A DNA stretch of 6,126 nucleotides. It comes from Propionibacteriaceae bacterium. GTDB lineage: Bacteria; Actinomycetota; Actinomycetes; Propionibacteriales; Propionibacteriaceae. The stretch covers positions 1 through 6,126 of the forward strand of contig JAISCH010000117.1 of NCBI GenBank assembly GCA_031265725.1, in the 5' to 3' direction. Of the stretch, positions 1-5,462 are shown piece by piece; the stretch's first letter is position 1; every line of letters starts with the position of its first letter. A program made the position numbers and the translations under genes. The notes beneath the pieces were generated by a model that was not told where the DNA came from, made no database searches, and worked only from the letters and a program-made list of their open reading frames with translations.

Positions 1-218
1 GCACTCCTTTCGTTAGTTTGCTTATCCTACCTCTGCTTGGCGAAATAATTTCCCCTGGGTAAGCTGAAATTGCCAAAGTTCACTTATGGCATAAATCTGC
101 TACCCGTGGCAAGGATGCCATCTTGGCTGTGGTGCCCTCCGAATGGGTGGTGACGAGTGTCGAATGGACCGATCTACCACGGTTCTTGGCGCTAGCCTCA
201 CTCAGTGTTTGAAACTTT

Positions 219-242
219 GCCGAACGCGGCGGGTTTTGTTTT
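219..242 (+). terminator. Possible weak intrinsic terminator
   Basis: A short stem (GCCG, loop AACG, CGGC at 219-230) is followed after three G by a T-rich tract (TTTTGTTTT, 234-242). This is the general layout of a Rho-independent terminator for a gene lying left of the window. The stem is only four base pairs, so the call is weak. Part of the same sequence can pair differently: ACGCGG at 224-229 with CCGCGT at 243-248. Confidence 0.22.
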
Positions 243-251
243 CCGCGTGAT

Positions 252-266
252 CCGCTAAGGTAGCGG
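252..266. repeat. Perfect 6-bp hairpin upstream of small ORF
   Basis: The arms CCGCTA (252-257) and TAGCGG (261-266) are perfect reverse complements around a 3-base loop. No T-run follows, so it does not look like a terminator. A loose -10-like hexamer (TATGCT, 269-274) begins three bases further on, so the hairpin could be an operator or an RNA leader structure for the small ORF at 321. That role is inference only. Confidence 0.3.
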
Positions 267-320
267 CCTATGCTGGTGTGATGGCAGGTTTAGCGAAATA
301 GATTGTCCGTTGGGGGTGAC

Positions 321-473
321 ATGGTGAACATTGGGAATACAGAGGGGTGGAAACGGGTGCATGGACTGCGTTCCAGCAATGCGGCCATGCCGCATAAGAA
401 CAAGAAGCGCGAGGCTAAGAAGGGCTTCGGCAAGGGCGGACGCCCGAAGGGCTGGACCCAGACGGCTTCCTAA
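321..473 (+). CDS. Small basic protein, unrecognised (50 aa)
   Basis: This open frame runs from an ATG preceded by a G-rich stretch (GGGGGTG, 312-318) to TAA at 471-473. I do not recognise the product. The 50 residues are strongly basic, with Lys/Arg dense between residues 26 and 43 and only two acidic residues (E8, E31). There is no signal peptide or membrane segment. Residues 37-45 (GKGGRPKGW) contain a Gly-Arg-Pro core flanked by lysines, resembling an AT-hook, a minor-groove DNA-binding motif. A nucleic-acid-binding role is therefore conceivable but unproven. An internal ATG at 387 would give a 28-residue form (MPHKNKKRE...), but it lacks its own Shine-Dalgarno sequence. With such a short length, chance is a real alternative. 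The nearest gene downstream, gntR, begins 195 bases later, so shared transcription is possible but not shown. Confidence 0.4.
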   Translation: MVNIGNTEGWKRVHGLRSSNAAMPHKNKKREAKKGFGKGGRPKGWTQTAS

Positions 474-654
474 GCCAATCTGAAAATGGGTTCAGCTAGC
501 CCACGCGGCGCGACTTCACGGCTGGAACCTACTGTTATCCTTGTGCCCATCGCCAGGGGCAGGCTTCCTTGGGAGCGCCCGACTCGGGGATGAGTTGGAA
601 TCCGGATGAGGAACACGGAGGTCGCGGCGAGGCGATTCCCCGACGCGATGCTTT

Positions 655-662
655 AAGGAGGT
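655..662 (+). promoter_or_regulatory. Strong ribosome binding site of gntR
   Basis: AAGGAGGT is a near-perfect complement of the 3' end of 16S rRNA and lies six bases before the GTG at 669. It decides the start of the regulator gene. The in-frame TAA at 654-656 excludes any longer N-terminus. Confidence 0.85.
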
Positions 663-668
663 CGAGCG

Positions 669-1415
669 GTGGCCGATGTGGTCGGTTCCAAGATGGCGCG
701 CAAGGCGCTGGAATTCCTGCGCCGGAAGATCGCCACTGGTGAATGGCCGATAAATTCACAAATTCCGAAAGAGCCGGAATTGATGGAAATGCTCGGGGTG
801 GGAAAATCTACGGTACGGGAAGCTGTTCGGTCTTTAGCGAATCTGGGAATGCTGGAGACTATTCGTGGGGTGGGCACATTTGTGCGTTCGCGGGCCCCGA
901 TAAGTTCAGTGCTCACTGAATATCTGAGCGATTACACATTCAATGAAATCCTCACTTATCGGAGGGCATTGGAAATAGAGGCCGCCCAGCAGGCAGCGGT
1001 CAACCGCAGCACAGAACAACTCGCCGCTCTGCAGTCTTCCTATGAATACGATCTGGCCATCGACTCGGCGACACCGATCACCGTGGAACGCGGGGACACC
1101 CCCGGCCAATTTCATTACCTGGTTTTTGAGGCCGCTGGGAACAGGCTATTGGTGGGGCTCTACTCAGGAGTGATGGCCGCCCTGCGCCGGAACAGCGCGA
1201 ACGGCCCAGTCACCTACCGGGAGAGTCATGGCCTGCGCCAGAGGGAGCACGGCGCGATCCTGGAAGCGATCAGGGAGCAGGACATCATCAAGGCGGCGCA
1301 CGCTATGGCCCTGCATGTGGAGCACGACCTGACCCTTGACGAAACCCTTGCCGAAGACGAGTCGGGCGCGGCCAATCACACCGTCCGGGCATTGCGTGCG
1401 ATAGTGAGCAGCTAG
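669..1415 (+). CDS. GntR/FadR-family transcription regulator (FCD domain)
   Basis: This 248-residue protein is a DNA-binding regulator that presumably responds to a small organic acid or sugar acid, as is usual for the FadR (FCD) branch. Residues about 9-75 form the winged helix-turn-helix: the pattern from I21 through GEWP, then VGKSTVREAVRSLANLGML and the wing GVGTFV at 68-72, is typical of GntR. Residues about 90-225 form the helical effector domain. It carries the FCD hallmarks FHYLVFEAAGN (H149), EHGAILEAI (H194) and ALHVEHD (H216), which match the three metal-binding histidines of many FCD proteins. The acidic fourth ligand is not assigned. Length is normal for the family. The GTG start is fixed by the strong ribosome binding site and an in-frame stop just upstream. 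The effector and targets cannot be read from the sequence. No classical FadR/GntR operator was recognised upstream. The only neighbouring gene downstream is convergent, so it is not an operon partner. Confidence 0.95.
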   Translation: MADVVGSKMARKALEFLRRKIATGEWPINSQIPKEPELMEMLGVGKSTVREAVRSLANLGMLETIRGVGTFVRSRAPISSVLTEYLSDYTFNEILTYRRALEIEAAQQAAVNRSTEQLAALQSSYEYDLAIDSATPITVERGDTPGQFHYLVFEAAGNRLLVGLYSGVMAALRRNSANGPVTYRESHGLRQREHGAILEAIREQDIIKAAHAMALHVEHDLTLDETLAEDESGAANHTVRALRAIVSS

Positions 1416-1419
1416 CCTA

Positions 1420-1580
1420 AGAGGTCGCGCCAATAGGTTGCTTGGCTCGCGACGGGATAATGGCGCGCTGGCTGTGTTGTCGTCAATTGACGTAGGTTCC
1501 GCTACGCCTCTTTCCTCCGCCTTGCCAGCACACCATTCTCCCGCCGCTCGCAAAACCCGCAACCTATTGGCGCGACCTCT
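1420..1580. repeat. 161-bp imperfect palindrome, MITE-like element
   Basis: The outermost 22 bases (1420-1441, starting AGAGGTCGCGCC) are the perfect reverse complement of 1559-1580 (ending GGCGCGACCTCT). After an unequal internal loop (1442-1448 against 1548-1558), a second arm pair follows: 1449-1472 with 1524-1547, 20 of 24 positions complementary. The centre holds a small hairpin, CGTAG (1491-1495) with CTACG (1502-1506), almost exactly at the midpoint, and a 12-base palindrome, CGTCAATTGACG (1481-1492). If the outer edges are taken as 1421 and 1579, the flanks read TAA on both sides (1418-1420 and 1580-1582), which could be a 3-bp target duplication. No transposase gene lies inside. It fills nearly the whole gap between two convergent genes, starting five bases after the gntR stop. 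Options are a non-autonomous insertion element, a dispersed palindromic repeat, or a structured 3'-UTR. It lacks the T-run of an intrinsic terminator. Confidence 0.88.
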
Positions 1581-1613
1581 AATAAGCTGCGGAATGCCGA
1601 TAGTCTGCGTCGG

Positions 1614-2360
1614 CTATCGTCTTTGTTTTTGCTGGGCGTAGGCCAGCGGGAGCAGGGCGGCGATGGTGGCTTTGTCGAAGGGCCATTCCACGGCTTCGGG
1701 TGCGTCCTCGATGGGGATATGACGCTGGCGCAGATATTCAAGGTTTCCCAAGAGCGCGGCTAAGCGCATCCTTTGGTCGAAGGCGTAATCTCGCTCGAAT
1801 GGCTCTCCGTGGCCGGGCAACAGGATGGTCTGCTGGTTGAGCAGGCTCAAGATCGAATCGAGGGCGATCAGCCATCCGTTGAGGGATGAGTCGGCCCCGA
1901 ATTGCGGCGGCTGCAGGGACTCCAGCAAATCTCCGGTGAAGACCACGTCGGCATCGGGCAGTATCGCCACCGCGTCACTGGAAGTGTGAGCCGCGCCGAA
2001 GTGGGCCAATTCCACCCGGCGCGAGCCGAGGTCGACGACGCGGACCAGGGCGAACGGCTCGCTGACTCCGGGCACGTCCTCGTGCCCATAGCTGGGCAAG
2101 TCGGCGAAGGCTGGCAACCCGCCCACATGGTCGTAGTGGTCGTGGGTGACGAAAACCGCAACCAGTGGCACTCCGGCGACGGATTCAGCCATCGTGCGCA
2201 GCCGGACCCCCTGTTCCGGGCTGGAACCAGTGTCGATCAGCAGCGCGCCGTCGTCCCCGGCGACCAAGCCGATATTGACGGTTTCCGGCTCGGCTACCGC
2301 CCGCCAGACCCTATCGGCTACTGCTTGAAAGGCTGACTCGGCCGGGATTTCAGATGACAT
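1614..2360 (-). CDS. Metallo-beta-lactamase-fold hydrolase
   Basis: This 248-residue protein has the alpha-beta/beta-alpha fold of the metallo-beta-lactamase superfamily. It is probably cytoplasmic, as no signal peptide or membrane segment is visible. The metal-binding motifs are complete and in order: THDHYDH (H73, H75, D77, H78), H125 in AAHTSSDAV, D144 in FTGD, and H184 in LPGHGEP. The early strand VNIGLVAGDDGALLIDTG is also typical. This predicts a two-metal hydrolase, with activity resembling glyoxalase II, lactonase or thioesterase enzymes; the substrate cannot be read from the sequence. The ATG at 2358-2360 was chosen because it opens the domain at the usual distance. The ribosome binding site is weak (a purine stretch AGATAGA a few bases upstream). 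The gene is divergent from hrcA across about 170 bases and convergent with gntR. A substrate link to either is not indicated. Confidence 0.93.
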   Translation of the reverse strand: MSSEIPAESAFQAVADRVWRAVAEPETVNIGLVAGDDGALLIDTGSSPEQGVRLRTMAESVAGVPLVAVFVTHDHYDHVGGLPAFADLPSYGHEDVPGVSEPFALVRVVDLGSRRVELAHFGAAHTSSDAVAILPDADVVFTGDLLESLQPPQFGADSSLNGWLIALDSILSLLNQQTILLPGHGEPFERDYAFDQRMRLAALLGNLEYLRQRHIPIEDAPEAVEWPFDKATIAALLPLAYAQQKQRR

Positions 2361-2390
2361 GAAAATCTATCTTGGCACAGTACGCAGGAG

Positions 2391-2407
2391 TCCGGCCACC
2401 GGCCGGA
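2391..2407. repeat. 7-bp GC-rich inverted repeat in divergent intergenic region
   Basis: TCCGGCC (2391-2397) and GGCCGGA (2401-2407) are perfect reverse complements around ACC. The repeat lies between the divergent metallo-hydrolase and hrcA genes, about 30 bases upstream of the hydrolase start codon. It could be an operator for the hydrolase or a chance GC-rich hairpin. No known operator was recognised. Confidence 0.3.
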
Positions 2408-2473
2408 AAGTGTCAGGCGGCGACCGTCTGGTCAGTAGGGGGCAGCGGCAGTCGGTCTCGGCTGTGCGGCGGG

Positions 2474-2479
2474 TATAGA
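2474..2479 (+). promoter_or_regulatory. Probable -10 element of the hrcA operon
   Basis: TATAGA resembles the housekeeping sigma factor -10 hexamer. It places transcription start around 2486, within the left CIRCE arm, which is the usual arrangement for HrcA control. No good -35 hexamer is visible at the standard spacing (2451-2456 reads GTCGGT). Confidence 0.45.
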
Positions 2480-2506
2480 CTGGCACTCGTAAGACGAGAG
2501 TGCCAG
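2480..2506. promoter_or_regulatory. CIRCE operator (HrcA binding site)
   Basis: The arms CTGGCACTC (2480-2488) and GAGTGCCAG (2498-2506) are perfect 9-bp inverted repeats separated by nine bases. The known CIRCE consensus is TTAGCACTC, nine bases, GAGTGCTAA. The core GCACTC/GAGTGC is intact, and the two differences per arm are matched symmetrically. The site sits directly downstream of the -10 element and 28 bases before the hrcA start codon. It is therefore expected to give heat-inducible autorepression of hrcA-dnaJ and the genes behind them. Confidence 0.95.
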
Positions 2507-2534
2507 ATTGGTTGCTAGCTGGAGGAGGGCCGCG

Positions 2535-3548
2535 ATGGATGACCGCAAGCTCTCCATCCTGCGCGCCATCGTCACCGATTATGTCTCAATGCGTGAGCCG
2601 GTCGGCTCAAAGGTGCTGGTCGAACGGCACAAGCTGGATGTTTCCCCGGCGACAGTCCGCAATGACATGGCCGTGCTTGAGGAGGAGGGGTACATCACCC
2701 AGCCGCACACCTCCGCTGGCCGGATTCCCACCGACAAGGGCTATCGCCTCTTCGTGGATCGATTGGGGACGGTCAAGCCGCTTTCGCCAGCGGAGCGCCG
2801 GGCGATCCAGACGTTCATGACCGGGGCGCTGGATGTAGATGACGTGATCCGGCGCACCGTCCGGCTGCTGGCGCAGATAACCCGGCAGGTCGCCATCGTG
2901 CAATACCCGACAATGTCCACCGCGACCATTCGCGGAGTGGAGACCGTCGTGTTGAACGCTGACCGAGCCCTGGTGATCCTGGTCTACTCATCCGGACGGG
3001 TGGAGCAGCGCCCGATAGAGGTCGGCGGGGCGAGCGAGTTGGACATAGCTGATCTGCGCGGACGGCTCAATGCCGCGTTGCTCGGCCTGGGCGCGGCGAA
3101 GGCGATGGAAGTGCTCGCCGGTTTCTTGGAAACTCTGCGTCCAGCGGACCGGGTGCTGGCGACGGTCGTGGTCTCCGCGTTGGTCGAAATCCTCGGCGGC
3201 GACCCCTCGACCAGGGTCGTGGTGGGCGGGGTGCCCAACCTGACCCGGTTCTCGGACCAATTCGAGACGACGGTGAAGCCGGTGTTGGAAGCCCTCGAAG
3301 AGCACGTCGTGCTGCTCCGATTGCTCGGAGAGGCCAGTTCGTCCGGCGATGTTACGGTGCGGATCGGGAAAGAGAATTCCTACGAGCCGCTGCAATCCAC
3401 CTCGCTGGTGGCCAGCGCGTACGCCTCGGACGCTGCTTCTTGGGCGAATCTCGGAGTGGTGGGACCGACTCGGATGGACTACCCTTCCACGATGGCCACT
3501 GTGCGTGCGGTCGCGCGTTACGTGGGTAGATTCCTGACGGAGGGTTGA
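2535..3548 (+). CDS. hrcA: Heat-inducible transcription repressor HrcA
   Basis: HrcA binds CIRCE operators and represses class I heat-shock genes. In the studied systems its activity depends on the GroEL chaperonin, so repression lifts when misfolded protein occupies GroEL. This protein has 337 residues, normal for the family. The N-terminal winged helix (about 1-75) carries the diagnostic run [20 protein letters not shown] and then [18 protein letters not shown]. The rest matches the GAF-like and dimerisation region, including [15 protein letters not shown] and the C-terminal [14 protein letters not shown]. The ATG at 2535 is preceded at five bases by GGAGGAGGG (2521-2529). A TTG at 2508 would add nine residues but has no ribosome binding site and abuts CIRCE. 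It is the first gene of the operon, directly behind its own operator. No dnaK or grpE is nearby. Confidence 0.97.
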   Translation: MDDRKLSILRAIVTDYVSMREPVGSKVLVERHKLDVSPATVRNDMAVLEEEGYITQPHTSAGRIPTDKGYRLFVDRLGTVKPLSPAERRAIQTFMTGALDVDDVIRRTVRLLAQITRQVAIVQYPTMSTATIRGVETVVLNADRALVILVYSSGRVEQRPIEVGGASELDIADLRGRLNAALLGLGAAKAMEVLAGFLETLRPADRVLATVVVSALVEILGGDPSTRVVVGGVPNLTRFSDQFETTVKPVLEALEEHVVLLRLLGEASSSGDVTVRIGKENSYEPLQSTSLVASAYASDAASWANLGVVGPTRMDYPSTMATVRAVARYVGRFLTEG

Positions 3549-3549
3549 G

Positions 3550-4707
3550 TTGGCGACTGACTATTACCAAGTTCTCGGTGTGCCCCGGGACGCGACAGCC
3601 GAACAGATCAAGCGGGCTTATCGCAAACTTGCGATGAAATACCACCCTGACGTGGCCGACGAGCCGGACGCTGCAGAGAGGTTCAAGCAGATCGGGGAAG
3701 CCTACGAGGTGCTGCAGGACCAGAACAAGCGGGACATCTATGATCGGGGCGGCGACCCGCTCGGCGGCGGCTTCTCCGGGATGGGTGGTTTCTCCGGGAT
3801 GGGCGGGTTCGACTTCGGGAACCTGGTCGACGCGATGTTCGGCGCACACGCCAGCCGAGGCCCGCGCTCCAGGGTGCAGAAGGGGCAGAATTCCCTGGTT
3901 AGGATGCATTTGACGCTAGCTGAGGCGGCCTTCGGCATCACCAAGCCGATGAAGATCAATACGGTCGTGCTCTGCTCGCGCTGTAACGGGACTGGCGGTG
4001 AGGCCGGTTCTGAGCCGGTGACCTGCACCGCCTGCCAGGGCCACGGCGAGGTCACCCAGATTCAGCGCTCTTTCCTCGGCGATATCCGCACCTCAGCCGC
4101 CTGCCCGACTTGTCGGGGCTATGGCACGGTGATTCCCAATCCCTGCCTGGAATGCTCCGGTGAGGGCAGGGTGCGCGCCGCGCGTACCATCAATGTGAAG
4201 GTTCCAGCCGGGGTGGACACCGGCAACCGGATCCATCTCGACTCCCAGGGCGAGGTCGGCCCCGGCGGCGGCCCCGCTGGCGATCTATTCGTAGAGTTGA
4301 GCGTTTCCCGGCACGATGTGTTCACCCGGAATCAGAGCGATCTGGAGATGGCTGTCACAGTGCCGATGACGGCGGCGGCTCTCGGCACCGAGATCAAGCT
4401 GAAGACGCTGGAAGCCGAGCGGGACGACTGCGATCCGGAAGACAGCGAGATAATGGTGACGATCCCGGCCGGTACCCAGTCCGGCACCCGGGTCGCTGTT
4501 CCGGGCCGGGGCGTGCCGAAGCTGCGCGGACGGGGCCGGGGCGATTTGGGCGTGACGATGATAGTGGAGACTCCGCAACGGCTGGACGATGAGCAGCAGG
4601 AATTGCTGCGCCAATTCGCCGCCCTGCGGGACGAGAGCCGTCCGGAAGTGCAAGTGGAGCGGCAAGGCAAAGGGGTTTTCAATTGGCTGAAGGATGCCTT
4701 CTCGTGA
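3550..4707 (+). CDS. dnaJ: Chaperone DnaJ (Hsp40, DnaJ2 type)
   Basis: This 385-residue type I Hsp40 delivers unfolded proteins to DnaK and stimulates its ATPase. Every domain is present. The J-domain (1-66) has the catalytic HPD at 32-34. A short Gly/Phe-rich linker follows (about 71-89). The zinc-finger domain contains four CxxCxGxG repeats (C142/C145, C159/C162, C185/C188, C199/C202). The C-terminal substrate-binding domains run from about 205 to 345. The start is a TTG with a strong GGAGGG (3539-3544) five bases before it, one base after the hrcA stop. Linkage to hrcA rather than to dnaK-grpE is the pattern of the second actinobacterial DnaJ, so a separate dnaK-grpE-dnaJ1 locus is expected elsewhere (inference). 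Expression should follow CIRCE control of the upstream promoter. Confidence 0.97.
   Translation: MATDYYQVLGVPRDATAEQIKRAYRKLAMKYHPDVADEPDAAERFKQIGEAYEVLQDQNKRDIYDRGGDPLGGGFSGMGGFSGMGGFDFGNLVDAMFGAHASRGPRSRVQKGQNSLVRMHLTLAEAAFGITKPMKINTVVLCSRCNGTGGEAGSEPVTCTACQGHGEVTQIQRSFLGDIRTSAACPTCRGYGTVIPNPCLECSGEGRVRAARTINVKVPAGVDTGNRIHLDSQGEVGPGGGPAGDLFVELSVSRHDVFTRNQSDLEMAVTVPMTAAALGTEIKLKTLEAERDDCDPEDSEIMVTIPAGTQSGTRVAVPGRGVPKLRGRGRGDLGVTMIVETPQRLDDEQQELLRQFAALRDESRPEVQVERQGKGVFNWLKDAFS
3769..3804 (+). repeat. 18-bp in-frame tandem repeat in the dnaJ G/F linker
   Basis: Two nearly identical 18-base units each encode GFSGMG (residues 74-79 and 80-85 of DnaJ). They differ only at third codon positions. 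The repeat keeps the frame and lies in the flexible Gly/Phe linker, where repeat number often varies between strains. Confidence 0.7.
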
Positions 4708-5462
4708 CCCAGCCGTTGTTTCTGAGCCATCTGGACTCCCCGCGAGTCGGTGACGAGGTTTGCCTGAGCGGCGACGAGGGCCACCACGCCGCCGATGTGC
4801 GCCGGATAAAGCCGGGCGAGATCGTGGTGATCGGGGACGGCGCTGGCATGGCGGTGCGTGGTCCAGCGGTCAAAGTGAGCAAGGGCAGTCTGGTCATCCA
4901 GGTCACGGAGGTCATCAAAGCCGCCGAGTCCCAGCTCCACTTTGTTGCGGTGCAGGCTCTGGCCAAGTCGGATCGGGCTGAATTGGCGATAGCGATGCTC
5001 ACCGAGGCTGGTGTCGAGCAGGTCATCCCCTGGGGCGCGGAGCGCTCAGTGGTGAGATGGTCCACCGACCGGGCTGAGAAGGGCCTGGCCCGCTGGCGGG
5101 CCACCGTCCGGGAGGCGGCTAAGCAGAGCCGTCGCCTGCGGGTGCCGGTGGTGGCCGATCCGCTCGCCACCGCCGAATTGTGCCAACGCGTCCGCAATGC
5201 CGCTCTGGCCTTGGTGTTGCACGAGTCGGCGAGCACCGCATTGACCGAGATCGAGTTGCCAAGCTCCGGCGAGATAATCTTCATCGTCGGACCAGAGGGC
5301 GGGCTGAGTGATGCAGAGGTCGATGCTCTCACCACGGCGGGCGGTAGAGCGGTGTCGATCAGTGACGCGGTGCTACGAACCTCGACGGCTGGGGTGGTCG
5401 CCCTCGCCCAACTCCAGGCGATCCAGCAGTTGAATTCGGCAAAGGGCGCATCGGGTGAGTGA
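4704..5462 (+). CDS. rsmE: 16S rRNA (uracil-1498-N3)-methyltransferase RsmE
   Basis: This SPOUT-family enzyme uses S-adenosylmethionine to methylate N3 of U1498 in helix 44 of 16S rRNA, near the decoding site. The 252 residues fit the family. The N-terminal PUA-like part contains [12 protein letters not shown] (23-34). The middle has [19 protein letters not shown] (86-104) and the conserved [14 protein letters not shown] (131-144). The trefoil-knot SAM site includes [15 protein letters not shown] (195-209) and VLRTSTAG (223-230). In many RsmE proteins the last motif reads LRTETA; the Ser form is, as far as I recall, common in actinobacteria. I chose the GTG at 4704, which overlaps the dnaJ stop (GTGA) and has AAGGA (4690-4694) nine bases upstream. 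The in-frame TTG at 4683 would add seven atypical residues. The overlap implies translational coupling with dnaJ. Confidence 0.94.
   Translation: MTQPLFLSHLDSPRVGDEVCLSGDEGHHAADVRRIKPGEIVVIGDGAGMAVRGPAVKVSKGSLVIQVTEVIKAAESQLHFVAVQALAKSDRAELAIAMLTEAGVEQVIPWGAERSVVRWSTDRAEKGLARWRATVREAAKQSRRLRVPVVADPLATAELCQRVRNAALALVLHESASTALTEIELPSSGEIIFIVGPEGGLSDAEVDALTTAGGRAVSISDAVLRTSTAGVVALAQLQAIQQLNSAKGASGE

Larger units (their letters stand above)
1..320. other. Non-coding or degraded left flank
   Basis: I find no convincing gene here. All frames are interrupted, and the longest open stretch (about 63-212, + strand) lacks a good start codon, a ribosome binding site and any recognisable motif. The first 120 bases are about 46% GC by hand count, clearly lower than the operon to the right. 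The stretch contains several short inverted repeats: 107-120 (TGGCA, four bases, TGCCA), 219-230, and 252-266. It may be the far end of an upstream intergenic region, a decayed gene, or the leader of the small ORF at 321. What is seen is base composition and hairpins; any role is unknown. Confidence 0.5.

Noticed and set aside
184..200. TTGGCGC...CCTC similarity to the end of the 161-bp element
   Set aside because: Only a seven-base exact match with poor extension, which is expected by chance; not a second copy.
63..212. Open plus-strand frame in the left flank
   Set aside because: There is no ATG or ribosome binding site, and about 50 residues without a recognisable motif. It cannot be told apart from chance.
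490..527. GGTTC...GGAACC stretch considered as a tRNA part
   Set aside because: No cloverleaf, anticodon arm or acceptor pairing can be built around it.
1598..1619. Hairpin CGATAG/CTATCG at the hydrolase stop codon as a terminator
   Set aside because: The stem is six pairs with a 10-base loop and no U-run follows on the minus strand. The stop codon itself is in the stem, so it is not a convincing terminator.
1438..1641. 67-residue plus-strand ORF across the palindromic element
   Set aside because: It lies almost wholly inside the inverted repeat, has no ribosome binding site and no protein-like motif. It also runs into the 3' end of the opposite-strand hydrolase gene.
1868..2336. Large ORFs in other frames over the hydrolase gene (for example + strand 1902-2336)
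   Set aside because: They are shadows of a GC-rich coding region. Only the minus-strand frame shows domain motifs.
2508..2534. TTG at 2508 as start of hrcA
   Set aside because: It directly follows the CIRCE arm with no ribosome binding site, whereas ATG 2535 has GGAGGAGGG at good spacing and gives the normal HrcA N-terminus.
4683..4703. TTG at 4683 as start of rsmE
   Set aside because: It would add seven residues unlike the family N-terminus. The GTG at 4704 has a better ribosome binding site and the usual overlap with the dnaJ stop.
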